DNA of 64,000 nt from Limanda limanda (GCF_963576545.1 NC_083636.1:9860856-9924855), one strand, 5' to 3'; counted from the stretch's first letter, positions 24,000 through 33,939 are shown. Notes: generated by a model from the sequence alone, not told the origin. Numbers and translations: made by a program.

Positions 24000-24425
24000 C
24001 TTGTCATCTTCCTTGCATTTGGCTTGTGGGCTCATGTCTCTCCTCGAGTTACGGGTTTTCTGTCTTTCATTTTTGAATCACTTCCTGTTTTATTTTTTGT
24101 GTCTCACCCTTGTTTCTCATTTCAGTATACTTTTTGTCTTTATTGGGTTTCCCTTCTTTGTTGATTACTGGCCCCACCTTCATTAGTTATGTATTAGTTA
24201 GGTATAAAGTCTGTGTTCCTCTGTGTTCTTCTATTCTTCTCAGTTTCTCATCTGAGCCTAATCAGTCTCTCAGCATGGCCCTAGTTTTTATTCCTGTCCA
24301 GGTGTATCATGTTCGAGTTTTTTATCAAGTTTTGTTTCTTGTGCGTTCAGTTGGAGAGTTTTGGATACGACCTCTTTCCTGATTGAATAGCTGTGCAGAC
24401 TAAGTCTTAATAAAGACTGTTCATT
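24000..24425 (+). mobile_element. Decayed LTR-like sequence
   Basis: The T-rich text carries a TATAAAG box (about 24201) and a final 'cttaataaagactgttc' with AATAAA (about 24409), the expected order for promoter and poly(A) signal in a plus-strand LTR. The phrase 'gattactggccccacctt' and its surroundings are typical of fish LTRs. Ends and target duplication are not clear. Confidence 0.45.
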
Positions 24426-24544
24426 TAAAGAGATACTTCACTTTTAAATGTATTTTTTTAGCTATAAAATAAATCTGCCATATTTATTTAAAAAGATCAA
24501 TATTTATTCTTTTCTGGGACCTTACAGGACCAATGTTCACTTAG

Positions 24545-24640
24545 GCAAAGCAATGCAATGCAAGGCAATTTTATTTATAAGGCACCTTTCATAGACAGGG
24601 AGAGATTCAATGTGCAGTACAGAAACTGAGAGTCAGCAGA
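24545..24640. repeat. Dispersed repeat fragment ('gcaattttatttataaggcacctttca')
   Basis: Common fish tail repeat; compare 21175-21265 and 33940-34035. Confidence 0.5.
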
Positions 24641-25490
24641 TAAGGAGGTCTCCATGTCATGAATTTTATATATATTTGAGAGATTAACACCCACTAATCA
24701 AAGCTGGGTCACTCTACCCCACCAGCAAGGTCCACTGGTGAGTGGGAAATTTTGAAAAGCTGTGCTCAAAATAATGCAGAAACTAAACCCCTAAACCCCC
24801 AAGTCATGTAACATGATTTCCCCCATCTTTCCTGCCCCTTGGATTTTCCCAGTTGAGAGCTAGTATTTCCTATTATTCCAGCACCACATGAAGACAAAGA
24901 CAATGAAAATGGTGAACAATATGGCAAACGTCAGTGTTAGCATTGCATTTTGCTAAAAAATACAGCTGGGCCTATGTTGTGTTGAATGCGCCCACTCGTT
25001 CTTTCTTGGCTATTTTAATGTAAATGAAACAAGAATGTGTCGACACGTCAAATACAGTGCCACCCCTTGTGCATTAGCTTCTAACCCTGAACAAATAACA
25101 GCAGATGTTACCTCTTCAACCTCAAAGATCCTTACAGACTAAAGTTAGCTAAATATGAGATGTAGACTAGTCATTATAGTCTATAAAATGTGCTGCATTT
25201 CATCTTTTCAAGCAGCGTGGGGGGAAAAAAGTGCAACCCAGAAGCTTCATAATGGGCAATTTAAGTGTTAACTTTCGAGTGCTGAGAGTTGCTGATATAC
25301 TGTAGCTACCTCATTAGTCTTCACCATGCTTCCTGACTGCTGCACTATGTGTTAACGAGCTGTGAGGTTCACACACGATTTTCCTGGGGCAAACGATTAA
25401 CCTGCAGGTTGATATTCATAATACAAATACTATATAAGATGGTGTTGACTATATACAGTAGATATTTCCCTTCTGTGAGATAGATGGCTG
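24641..25490. other. Noncoding stretch
   Basis: No gene or clear repeat seen. Confidence 0.4.
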
Positions 25491-25757
25491 CAGTGGCAAT
25501 TTTAGCCTGAAATTTCTGGTGGGGCAATTTTGTATGACGTCATGTCACCGTCACAAAAATAGAGGTAGCTGATTATTATAAGCAGTAGGCCTATATAGAC
25601 CAGTAAGATATACTATGGGCTGCATCATGTCGGTTCATGTCGGGTCAATAACTCTGTACGGTCCCGTTAGCATCGCTATTACTGCTGCTATCATGCCTGC
25701 GGGCTAGCGGAGCTAAGCTAACCAGCCAGGTACAGAGACATCGATACCTGCTCATCA

Positions 25758-25765
25758 CTACTAAC
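25758..25765. other. 8-bp target-site duplication, left copy (CTACTAAC)
   Basis: Identical to 29859-29866. The pair brackets the hAT element and its nested insertion. Confidence 0.85.
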
Positions 25766-25774
25766 CAGTGTTGC

Positions 25775-25905
25775 CACAGTTACTTTGAAAAAGTAACTTA
25801 GTTACTTTACAGACTACTTGATTTTAAAAGTAGTTTAGTTACTCTACAGACTACTTGATTTTAAAAGTAACTAAGTTAGTTTACTAGTTACTTTCTTAGT
25901 TACAT
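25775..25905. repeat. Subterminal TTACT/AGTAAC array, left arm
   Basis: Includes an imperfect direct repeat of about 46 bases ('actttacagactacttgattttaaaagta') and many TAGTTACTTT words. The matching right arm with GTAACGCGTTA words is at 26745-26856. Confidence 0.75.
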
Positions 25906-26464
25906 TCCGCAGCTGCCGACAACACCCCCGCCAGCTCAACATAAAAATGACAACCGGTTTTGCCAACAGTCACTTTATTAGTGGATTTTTAACAGTAATG
26001 TACACAACAACAATGTACAATGTAACTTAAAAACTAATTCTTGAAAAAATACATGTTTTTATAAAAACAAAAGTCTTCCTTGAATTAACTTAACTTAAAT
26101 ACTTCTTTTTTTTTATAAAACAATAAAAAATAAAATAAAGACAGTCTTTCTTGACTTCACTTGACATAAATACTTGTTTTTCTAAAATAAAATTAAGACA
26201 GTCTTTCTTGACCTGACATATTTAACTGTTAACACTGTAATGGCAAAACTTACTATTTATGATCTACATTGGTTTTAAATGTAACTATTAAATTATTTTC
26301 AACATGTTTTATGAACATTGTACCTGTTGTTCACAGCATTAGAGAAGCAAGGAGTGGTTTTACAAAACAAGAGTATAACACCACATGTAGGCTGATATCA
26401 TGTCTACATGTGTAACTTTGGACTAATCTTATGTTGTTATCGCATGTAATGAGTGAAACAGTGG

Positions 26465-26700
26465 AGTGGGGCGAGTGGTCCGCACCAGGTCTCAGTCAGC
26501 TGCTAGGCTCCGGCCGAGGTGCACCGCCGGGGGGGGGGGCGAACGGAGTGGGCGACGTAGCTGAGGTGATCCGCGAGAAGGGCCCGGCCCCCGCACCAGA
26601 GACGCCGTGAGGCGCGGCGGACGAGGACCCCCCCCCCCCAAAATACGTCGCGGCGGGCTGCACACCGAGCCTCCGGCTGCGCAGAGCGGAGGGCGAAATC
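26465..26700. other. GC- and CpG-rich core inside the hAT-like element
   Basis: About 235 bases of GC-rich DNA include two homopolymer runs (G at about 26529-26538, C at about 26628-26638), set in otherwise AT-rich transposon DNA. The minus frames at 26496-26754 reflect composition only. I compared it by memory with rRNA and tRNA and found no convincing match. Confidence 0.6.
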
Positions 26701-27385
26701 AAATATATATTTTACTATTAATGACAAAATAGTAACGCACAGTGACTTGGACAAGTAACTTTAATCTGATTACTGGTTTGGAAATAGTAACGCGTTAGAT
26801 TACTCGTTACTGAAAAAAGTAGTCAGATTAGAGTAACGCGTTACTAAGTAGCGCGTTGTTGTGCAATAGGAGTAGACTTGACGTTGGCTAATTAATAATA
26901 ATCATGAAATATGATTATTAAAATAATAAAAATTATCTATCAAAAATAATTAAATTATTAATTGAAGATGATCAGTAATCAAATAACAATAAAACCACTA
27001 ATGAGAAAATAGGAATTATCAATTAGAAAGTACAAGCTATCAATTAACAATGATAAGGTTATCAACCAAGAATAATGAAAATAATTAGTCCAACACAATA
27101 AAATTATCAATTTAAGAATAATACTATCTATATTAATAATTGAGAAAGGGGGGCACCACCCTGGTTTCCCAGGGGCCAACGATGTCAAGCTATAATTATC
27201 AGTCTCATAATGATAAATGTCAAATTAATAATGTCAATATTTTAATATTAACGATTACTTAATAAACAGTGAAGGCTTCTAAGTTCGAGCACAGGCGATC
27301 ATAATCCAGCTGCAATCACATACATATGCACAAATAATCACAGACTACAGATACTTTAATTACAAAAGTATTTATTAAAAAGGGG

Positions 27386-27955
27386 AAATAAAGTTATAAT
27401 GTTATTCAATGATTTATCATTTTAACAAGCTCCGATATTTCAAAGGTAAACACAGCAGCAGCACTTATCACAATTCAGAAAATACATGGACAACCTGCGG
27501 TCTACCTATGTATGTCTGTCTCTATGTGTGTGTGTGTCGGTGTCAAAGTGTCTCTCTGTGTGTAAGTGTCTATGTGTGAAATAAAGTTAGTGTTATTTAA
27601 TGATTCATCATCTTAACAAACTCCCATATTTCAAAGGTAAACACAGCAGCAGCACTTATCACAATTCAGAAAATACATGGACAACCTGCGGTCTACCTAT
27701 GTATGTCTGTCTCTATGTGTGTGTGTGTCTGTGTCAAAGTGTCTCTCTGTGTGTGTGTGTCTATGTGTGTGTGTGTGAAATAAAGTTAGTGTTATTTAAT
27801 GATTCATCATCTTAACAAACTCCCATATTTCAAAGATAACAACAGCAGCTTATCACAATTTAGAACACGCATGTAACCTCTGGTCCATCTATGTGTCTCT
27901 GTGTGTGTGTGTCTGTCTGTGTCTATCAATGTGTGTGTGTGTGTGTGTGTGCGAG
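27386..27955 (+). repeat. Three tandem copies of a ~195-bp unit
   Basis: Units begin 'aaataaagtta' at 27386, 27579 and 27778 (spacing 193 and 199). Each runs through 'caaactcccatatttcaaag', 'cacagcagcagcacttatca' and a TG-rich tail. Copies 1 and 2 are nearly identical; copy 3 is more diverged and shortened. TG-tail length differs between copies. The whole array lies within the LTR-like insertion. Confidence 0.9.
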
Positions 27956-28006
27956 AGAGAGAGAAAAAGAAGGGGCGTGGCGATGACGCGTAGTGACATC
28001 ACATCT

Positions 28007-28195
28007 AAGATGGAGGCCGATCATGATTCGTGGAATCAAGGCCTAAAAACTCTCAAAATGGCGGATTGACTACAAAACAAGATGGCGGAGCCGTTATGAA
28101 TTTAGAGCCAGGATGGGAGGAGAGAGAGAGAGCGGAGGCGTGGCAACAATAGACTCAAAATGGTGGGTTTAACTTAACGTTATCCAAAATGGAGA
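28007..28195 (+). promoter_or_regulatory. Array of YY1-like ATGGCGG motifs
   Basis: Five same-strand sites with cores ATGGAGG, ATGGCGG, ATGGCGG, ATGGTGG and ATGGAGA start at 28007, 28055, 28079, 28157 and 28186. The two ATGGCGG sites match the YY1 consensus AANATGGCGGC at all but one base. YY1 sites commonly sit just downstream of transcription starts of retroelements and genes. Function here is inferred. Confidence 0.45.
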
Positions 28196-28358
28196 ATATG
28201 TTAATGACACCATGTGGCCGGAGCGCACACTGGTGGTCGTCACATGAATTACACAAAGGAAATTTTAGACAAAGAGAATTCTTATCTCTGCTTGGCTTTG
28301 GGGCCGAATGGTTTCCAGATGTGTTCAGCCTCTCTAAGCATAGATTTAACTATGTGAC

Positions 28359-28383
28359 ATGACCTGTATTATAAATACAGGTC
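28359..28383. other. Perfect 11-bp palindrome with 3-base spacer
   Basis: TGACCTGTATT, spacer ATA, then AATACAGGTCA. It contains everted AGGTCA half sites. Confidence 0.8.
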
Positions 28384-28408
28384 AGAAGTGTGTATAGGTC
28401 GGTTTAGA

Positions 28409-28410
<2 letters not shown>

Positions 28411-28486
<76 letters not shown>
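28411..28486 (+). repeat. (GA)38 microsatellite
   Basis: A 76-base uninterrupted GA run within the LTR-like insertion. Confidence 0.97.
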
Positions 28487-28489
<3 letters not shown>

Positions 28490-29476
28490 CATGAGAAAAC
28501 ATGTAAGGAGAGTTCAAAGAAGCTCTTAAAAGTACGCCTGAGATGAGTTAACAGTGATTCACCCCTCAGCCCTCAAGCGAGCGTTGTGGGCCGAGGTTCT
28601 GATCGGTGAAATCACTGCAGACTCACACAGACGTTAACAGTGCGGGCGGAGGCGCTTCTCGCGGCCCTATTTACTTGCAACACAAAACATTGCGATCAAG
28701 CCGGAAACCGGAAGTAGCGGCTCGGAGTAGTGGCCGGCTAAAACAATGGAACACGGAAGTTCCATCAACAAAATACACTCAAGTATTAAATCAACACGCT
28801 ACATATTAAAACTAACATCTGCCCAGATAATCAAGTCTCTTACTGTACCACCCTCGCGGTGTGTCTGCACCTCGGCGCGAATGTGTCGGGGGCCAGTGAA
28901 TCACGTAGTCTCTCTCACGAGCGGAGCTCCTGGCTCGGCCGCTGGACCGGAAAAGGAAGCGAATTATTCGTGCTGCCTTGACGGAATGAAACTTCGTCTT
29001 CTCCTGTAACAGCGGAGAACGTGCTGTTTTACAGGAACGGAGTGGATTGCCTCTTACTCCTCAGCGGGATGAACGTCGCGCTTCTGCAGGGGACGGCTGG
29101 TTTGAAGCCGTTTGTAGATCGTTGGAAAAAAGAAAAAGTAAAGTCTATGGAAGTGTCGGAGTCCGTCCAGCGGGGCACTTCCTGTTTCGATGTCTAATCG
29201 CCTCCTTAGTTACTGAGTCGTGTGGTTAGACCTCTTGAGGTCAGAAAACAACTTGAGCAGCGTGGAAAAGAGGAGGACAAAGAGAGTCTCTTAAAAATAC
29301 CGAGTTAACTAGTAGAACCCCGGAGGGGTTCTGTTGTTGCTGGGGCATCTGGGTGAAGAGAGGTTAAGAGAAAAGCAGTTCCCTCCTTAAGTTGCTGGAA
29401 CCTCTGGACAGATCCGAAAGGGCCTGATGGGAACGTCAGCATCGGAGGAAAGAGAGAGATTTCTGGGACCTTAGCA

Positions 29477-29484
29477 CTCTTATA
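29477..29484 (-). promoter_or_regulatory. TATA-like box of the nested insertion
   Basis: TATAAGAG on the minus strand, about 360 bases inside the element's minus-strand 5' end, where an LTR U3 promoter would lie. Confidence 0.35.
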
Positions 29485-29858
29485 CCACCTGAGGACTTCC
29501 TGCTTCCTCAGGAAGTGGTCATAGGGTTCAGTTGGCTCTCAGCCAATGAGAATGTCAGGGTCCCGTCCTTAGTGGGCGGGGATTCGACCTCAGTGGGCGT
29601 TTCAGAGTCTCATTTAGGTTTTTGCAGAGCGGCCTGCAACATCTCCCCACCAGGGCCTGCTGGAGGGGGGGCACAGTGGGGGTTCAGGACATGCTTCCCC
29701 CACCAAGGCGAGGCTCCAGGCTGTCTAGAGAAGGTGTGAATTAAGACTGAAACTGGTTGAACTGGTTTCAGCTGGGCCTTGTAGGCCTCAAGTATTTACA
29801 ACCTATTGTTTGATGGTCACTCAGGACCTCACCCCCAACAGCGTTACCGGCATCACTG

Positions 29859-29866
29859 CTACTAAC
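29859..29866. other. 8-bp target-site duplication, right copy (CTACTAAC)
   Basis: Pairs with 25758-25765. Confidence 0.85.
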
Positions 29867-29895
29867 ACATAAATACAATACTAAACTTGACTTAC

Positions 29896-30174
29896 CACAG
29901 ACGTCTTTAGCTTCTCTGTCAGGAGAACAAGCCGAATATCAAAACGTATTATTCATTCGATATGTGAGTGAAACCTCTCCACAGACTCGGGTCGTGTTCA
30001 CTGACGGGGGATAGCCTGTTAGCCTGTTAGCTCAGGTGAAGCCGAGCAGGCAACAGGCTAGGAGCTGGAGTCGATTTGCTAGGCAGATGTCATGGTGCAC
30101 ATCTGAAAGTGCCCCATCTCCCAATGTTAACTTTGGCCTGTGTGGTTCACGCTCATTGGTGTTTCCATGGCAAC
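29896..30174 (-). promoter_or_regulatory. Possible minus-strand promoter and first exon remnant
   Basis: Reading the minus strand: a perfect RFX X-box (GTTGCCATGGAAAC, 30161-30174), an adjacent CCAAT box (30155-30159), CpG-bearing leader-like DNA, and a splice donor CTGTG|GTAAGTC at 29896/29895. This order looks like a promoter with a noncoding first exon, possibly of an older transposon into which the hAT element jumped. No coding sequence was found. Confidence 0.25.
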
Positions 30175-30299
30175 AGTCTTAAGCTTGCGCGTCCAGAGAC
30201 GGACGGCAAGAGAGCAGCATTTCACAGAGCAAGCACACAGACAGAAACACACACAAATCAATTTACTCCAAAACAAGACTATAATGCTTGTGGGTCAAG

Positions 30300-30305
30300 T
30301 TTATT
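30300..30305 (-). terminator. AATAAA poly(A) signal downstream of the lectin stop
   Basis: Canonical hexamer on the minus strand, 17 bases past the TAG stop at 30322-30324. Confidence 0.55.
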
Positions 30306-30321
30306 CACACACACATTCAAG

Positions 30322-30444
30322 CTACATTGCATATAAAATAAAATAAAATATATTTTGCCACAAAGTAAAGATGTATTTAGCTTTCTGCACAATAGCGCCA
30401 TCTGGTGGGGCAGTGCCCCTGCCCCTAATGAAGAAACGTCCCTG
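30322..30444 (-). other. Possible transposon-derived tail of the lectin ORF and 3' UTR
   Basis: From CAGGGACGTTTC (minus strand, starting at 30444) the sequence turns to 'aggggcaggggcactgcccc' text typical of the ends of fish DNA transposons. Residues Q156-M195 are encoded here, ending in a hydrophobic YIFTLWQNIFYFILYAM. A TAA stop lies one base out of frame at 30453-30455, just after the normal CTLD end. Confidence 0.4.
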
Positions 30445-30909
30445 AGGACACATTATGCGAGATGCACAAACAGAGGTACGATTAGCTTTACAATGTCGAT
30501 CATTCCATTTGTCATGACTTGTCTTTTCAACACAGTGTTCAATTTCTTTATAGTTGTCTGCCTGTCCTGAGGCCCAAAGGAGAAATCTAGTCGGACAACC
30601 ATCAGACCACATCCAGCGGCCTTCTTTGTGGAGGTCGCTGAGTCCGATCCAGGTCAATCCTTCAGCAGGATCAAAGTTCTTGATCAGGGCTGTGATGAAA
30701 TTATGTTCATCCAGACTGTGGATAGACACCAGGTTGGCTCCCTGTGACACACAGTAGAGCTCTGCACCAGCCCAGCTCTGCTTTGTGGCTATGTACTTGT
30801 AGCAGCGGTTGTTGAAGCTGGACCAGAACAAGGGACAGTTTCCACACTGCAGCTGAACCTTAGACACAGCACCGAGGGTCAGGGCGAACAGAAGGAGGAG
30901 CAGGATCAT
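30322..30909 (-). CDS. Secreted C-type lectin (single CTLD), intronless frame
   Basis: A 195-residue protein with a signal peptide (about residues 1-16, MILLLLLFALTLGAVS) and one C-type lectin domain (about 25-151). CTLD marks are C25 and C36, C53 with C148, C126 with C140, the WIGL motif at 87-90, WMWSDG at 99-104 and WND at 135-137. C22, C105 and C154 are extra cysteines, and N143 sits in an N-x-T sequon. This layout resembles fish soluble lectins (ladderlectin/nattectin-like and type II antifreeze relatives), which usually bind sugars in mucus or plasma. The Ca2+ site tripeptide is QAD (116-118), not QPD or EPN, so galactose binding cannot be assumed. The start has a good context (AACATGA) and lies about 85 bases below an expected cap site. 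Family genes usually have several exons; this frame has none, so it may be a retrocopy that acquired or kept a promoter. Residues 156-195 exceed the usual end and look unrelated. Confidence 0.85.
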   Translation of the reverse strand: MILLLLLFALTLGAVSKVQLQCGNCPLFWSSFNNRCYKYIATKQSWAGAELYCVSQGANLVSIHSLDEHNFITALIKNFDPAEGLTWIGLSDLHKEGRWMWSDGCPTRFLLWASGQADNYKEIEHCVEKTSHDKWNDRHCKANRTSVCASRIMCPQGRFFIRGRGTAPPDGAIVQKAKYIFTLWQNIFYFILYAM

Positions 30910-31017
30910 GTTGGCGTTTCTCTCTCTCTGTCACAGTGGCAGGACGAGGGGTTGGAGATGATCTGCACTGTTGGTTGAGAATGAGAGTTTGAAGGAGACA
31001 GGTGGGCAGGCTGCTTT

Positions 31018-31025
31018 CTTTTATA
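31018..31025 (-). promoter_or_regulatory. TATA box of the lectin gene
   Basis: TATAAAAG within GCGTATAAAAGAAAG on the minus strand, 109 bases upstream of the ATG. It predicts transcription starting near 30990-30995 and a leader of about 85 bases without upstream ATGs in a good context. Confidence 0.65.
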
Positions 31026-33930
31026 CGCTTCAGAGAGGGTGTCTGCACTAACCCCATCCTTTGATGAGTCCTTGTGATCAAAGACCATCCATGGATGCAT
31101 AAGCGATCCAGACTATACCCCATCCTATGATGAGTCCTCATTGCTGCATTCAGCACAAACATGTATACGACACACATGCAACACATATTTGCACCCCAGC
31201 TAACCTTAAGTGATCTATATGTCTGGTTTCAGTGGTTTTAGTGTCTAGTTATGACCAACTATGCTGTGGTTTGGTCCAGAGATTATGGTGTTCAGTGCGA
31301 CAGCTGCAGTTCTCAGTTCAGTTTTTCAAAGGTTCTGTTCTCTCCTTTAAATTCCCACGCTGGTAATTAGGGTTGTTTGTTGAAACCGTTGTGTATTGCG
31401 AGGGTTTGAGACCCATTAGGACCATGGATTACTACACCTCTGTCTGTAATACTGGTTACTGTTGTATTCTCCTATTTAGGATTCAGTGAAAGTGAGCTAT
31501 TGCTATTAGAATGCCAGCACTTGAAGACGATGGACTGATTACAACAATCTATCACTGATTGTAGTTCTTTTACAGTTTGTTCTCATGTCATTGATTCCAC
31601 TATGGAGTGAATATGCACAATCTATAACCCTCTCAAAATAACGTCTGCATCGCTTGTCTTTTTTTAGTGCTCTGAACCTCAGCTTTCTGATAACAATAGC
31701 GTCTTATTATTAGATTTACCCTGCTTTGTTAAAATGTATGTCTGTTTGGTGACAAATCTTATGCCAAGATAACCCCGATGACGTCAGATATTGATGGTGT
31801 CAGTAAAACGACCCTGAATGCCCCCGGTCTGGGAATGACCTGTCAGGGCAAACAAGGCTGTCAGTGAGTCAGTGTCTTTTATTAAACCTCACTTCCACCA
31901 GGAGCCATGTCCTGATTTTACCTGAACAGTTTACTTGAATTGTTCCCTTTTATTGCTTACTTCCTCACTTCAATTATTATTTAGCAATTTCTAACTGGGT
32001 TTAAGTTAGAAATTTAAAAGGGCTATATAAATAAAGTTATTTGTAGTGTGCCCCTTGAATGAGTACACTACAATACTAATAGCAGTTATCATCAGTGTTA
32101 TTATAAACATTCATCATGTAATCCTCTAACAGGAGGAGCATTGAAACTGCTGTGCAATCAACGGCAGCATTTTTACAAGATAATACTAATGGTAACACCC
32201 CACACTGCTAAAATTTACACATCCTCTATTTTATTATCTGAATACCGCCACTTTCTACAAATAGCAGATATGATGAGAGACTGCGGAAGTTTCTGGAACA
32301 TTTTGTTCCTCTGGGATGAGCAATTCCCCCTCGAGATCTACAGTCAGAGCAAGGAGAGGCATAGAAACCGTCTGTGTGAGTGTGTGCGTGTGTGTGCGAG
32401 TGTGTGTGTGTATGAATGTTGAATGGCTGGCAAGGTAATTACCATATCCCTAGCATCAGCGGCTAGCGCTCAAGGCTAAAATGATCTGTGGAGACCTTGC
32501 TGCAGCGGTAATGAAGTCCAAACACTTCTTCACTGACATGGAATAGAGAAGAACGAAATTAAGCTTGGAGTCTGGGCAGTCCAGAAAAAGAAATTCAGAA
32601 ACTTTCCAAGAAAAGTTATACAGAAATGTTACAGTGGAAGAATAACAAGACTAAGTTCTCGCGCAGTGTTGGCCTTTTAGGCTACACACTACCATCTCTG
32701 TCCACGTCAGCTTTTTAGCTTCACATCAGTAATAATCGCCATCCATACTAACAAATCTGAAAATGTATATCACATGACCATACACGTACACTGGGTATTT
32801 GTGTGTGTGCTGGTGTAAACTGGAAGTAGATTGTTTACTTGGTTGGCTGCTGAGTTACAGAAAATATCATGAATCCGCCCCCTGATCTTGGGCCACACCA
32901 GATTTAATGGGCTCTTTCCTGACCACACCACATCCTTCCAAAAAGTTTACTGGTAATCTGTCAAGTGTTTTTTAATCTTGCTTCCAGAACGAACATATAA
33001 ACCAACAAACAAATGGCTGGAAAACATAACCTCCTTGGCCGGATATAAAAATGTAACCCTGTCAAGCAGAGATATTAAACTTTACACAGTAACAACCTTG
33101 ACATTTTTACATTTTATCAAACCTCTACCTTATCACTTTACTGCAGGGTTATATCAGGGCCTTAGCTGTGACATTACTAGGACAAACTATGCCAAGGCCC
33201 TGTTTCGCAAAAGCATCTTAAGGTTAAACCCATCACATGTAACAAAAATTGCAGCACTTGAAGTCTTCTGAGATGCCAGACAGATGGATGGGAGCATTTC
33301 CAGATAAAAAAAGTTTCCTGTGAAAAAAAAACCTACCAGTGATAGTAAAAGATGCGCCTGTTATTTTTATACATGGTTGTATATGTACAAGTACTTTTAT
33401 TGAAATGTAGTGACATATCTGTATATTTATGAATCCACAGAAGTCCATAGAGGCGGTGCTGTTGTTCAACTATCCAATAAAACATGTATTTATTATGTAT
33501 TCAGCTTTGCCGTCAGACAAAGCGGCAGCATCAGATGCTGTATTTCAACACAAATGTTGTCTGCCAGCAGTTATAGTTATAACATATTTCAAACTGCTCT
33601 GAACGACAGAGCCAGCAGTAAATTACCCAGAGACCTGCTGAGATAAGACTCTTTTCTGCGGGATGACGGCGCACATTAACCAGCTGCTCATTCTAGCTGG
33701 ACTGTGAAGGGCTGAGGGCAGGGCGAGGGAGTCCTCAAAATTAGAAACTCTCGTAGGTACATTTTATGTAGGCTTATCATTTTTATCCAAACTTTTCCCA
33801 TTCTGGTGCATTAACCGTGTCGCAATTCTATCTGCTCCATGCTTCAAATCTCTAGTGAACACGTCTCACTGTTTGAAAACCTTTAAACTTAACTCAAAGT
33901 CTTACTGCCTTTTTAATTTTGTATTTAGTT
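31026..33930. other. Noncoding stretch upstream of the lectin gene
   Basis: No further lectin copy or exon is visible. A short TG-rich patch is at 32375-32412. A direct duplication of 'ccccatcctttgatgagtcc' and 'ccccatcctatgatgagtcc' occurs at about 31051 and 31119. Confidence 0.45.
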
Positions 33931-33939
33931 CATATACTA

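Larger units (their letters stand above)
26857..29840 (-). mobile_element. 2,984-bp LTR-like insertion nested in the hAT element
   Basis: The plus-strand ends are TGTTGTGC and CCCCAACA, an inverted TGTTG/CAACA pair of the TG...CA type used by LTRs. A 4-base direct repeat, GCGT, flanks it (26853-26856 and 29841-29844). Neither terminal sequence recurs inside, so two LTRs are not visible and a long solo LTR is the simplest reading. On the minus strand a TATAAGAG box (29477-29484) precedes an AATAAA (27371-27376), which favours minus orientation. The distance between them is over 2 kb, odd for an R region. There is no gag, pol or env-like frame. Confidence 0.6.
25766..29858 (+). mobile_element. 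Non-autonomous hAT-like element, split by a 3-kb insertion
   Basis: The element starts CAGTGTTGCC and ends GGCATCACTG, whose reverse complement is CAGTGATGCC, giving a 10-base terminal repeat with one mismatch. It is flanked by a perfect 8-base duplication, CTACTAAC. The 8-base duplication and the CAGTG-type ends define the hAT superfamily. The body consists of 25766-26856 plus 29841-29858, about 1.1 kb after the insertion is subtracted. It has subterminal TTACT/AGTAAC arrays, an AT-rich middle and a GC-rich core at 26465-26700. No transposase frame is present, so it depended on an enzyme supplied elsewhere. Confidence 0.8.

Noticed and set aside
26496..26754. GC-rich frames and rRNA-like look of the hAT core
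   Set aside because: No stretch matched rRNA as I remember it; the frames arise from composition.
27386..27955. CRISPR-like array (regular repeats)
   Set aside because: Units are about 195 bp, directly tandem without unique spacers, and the genome is a vertebrate's.
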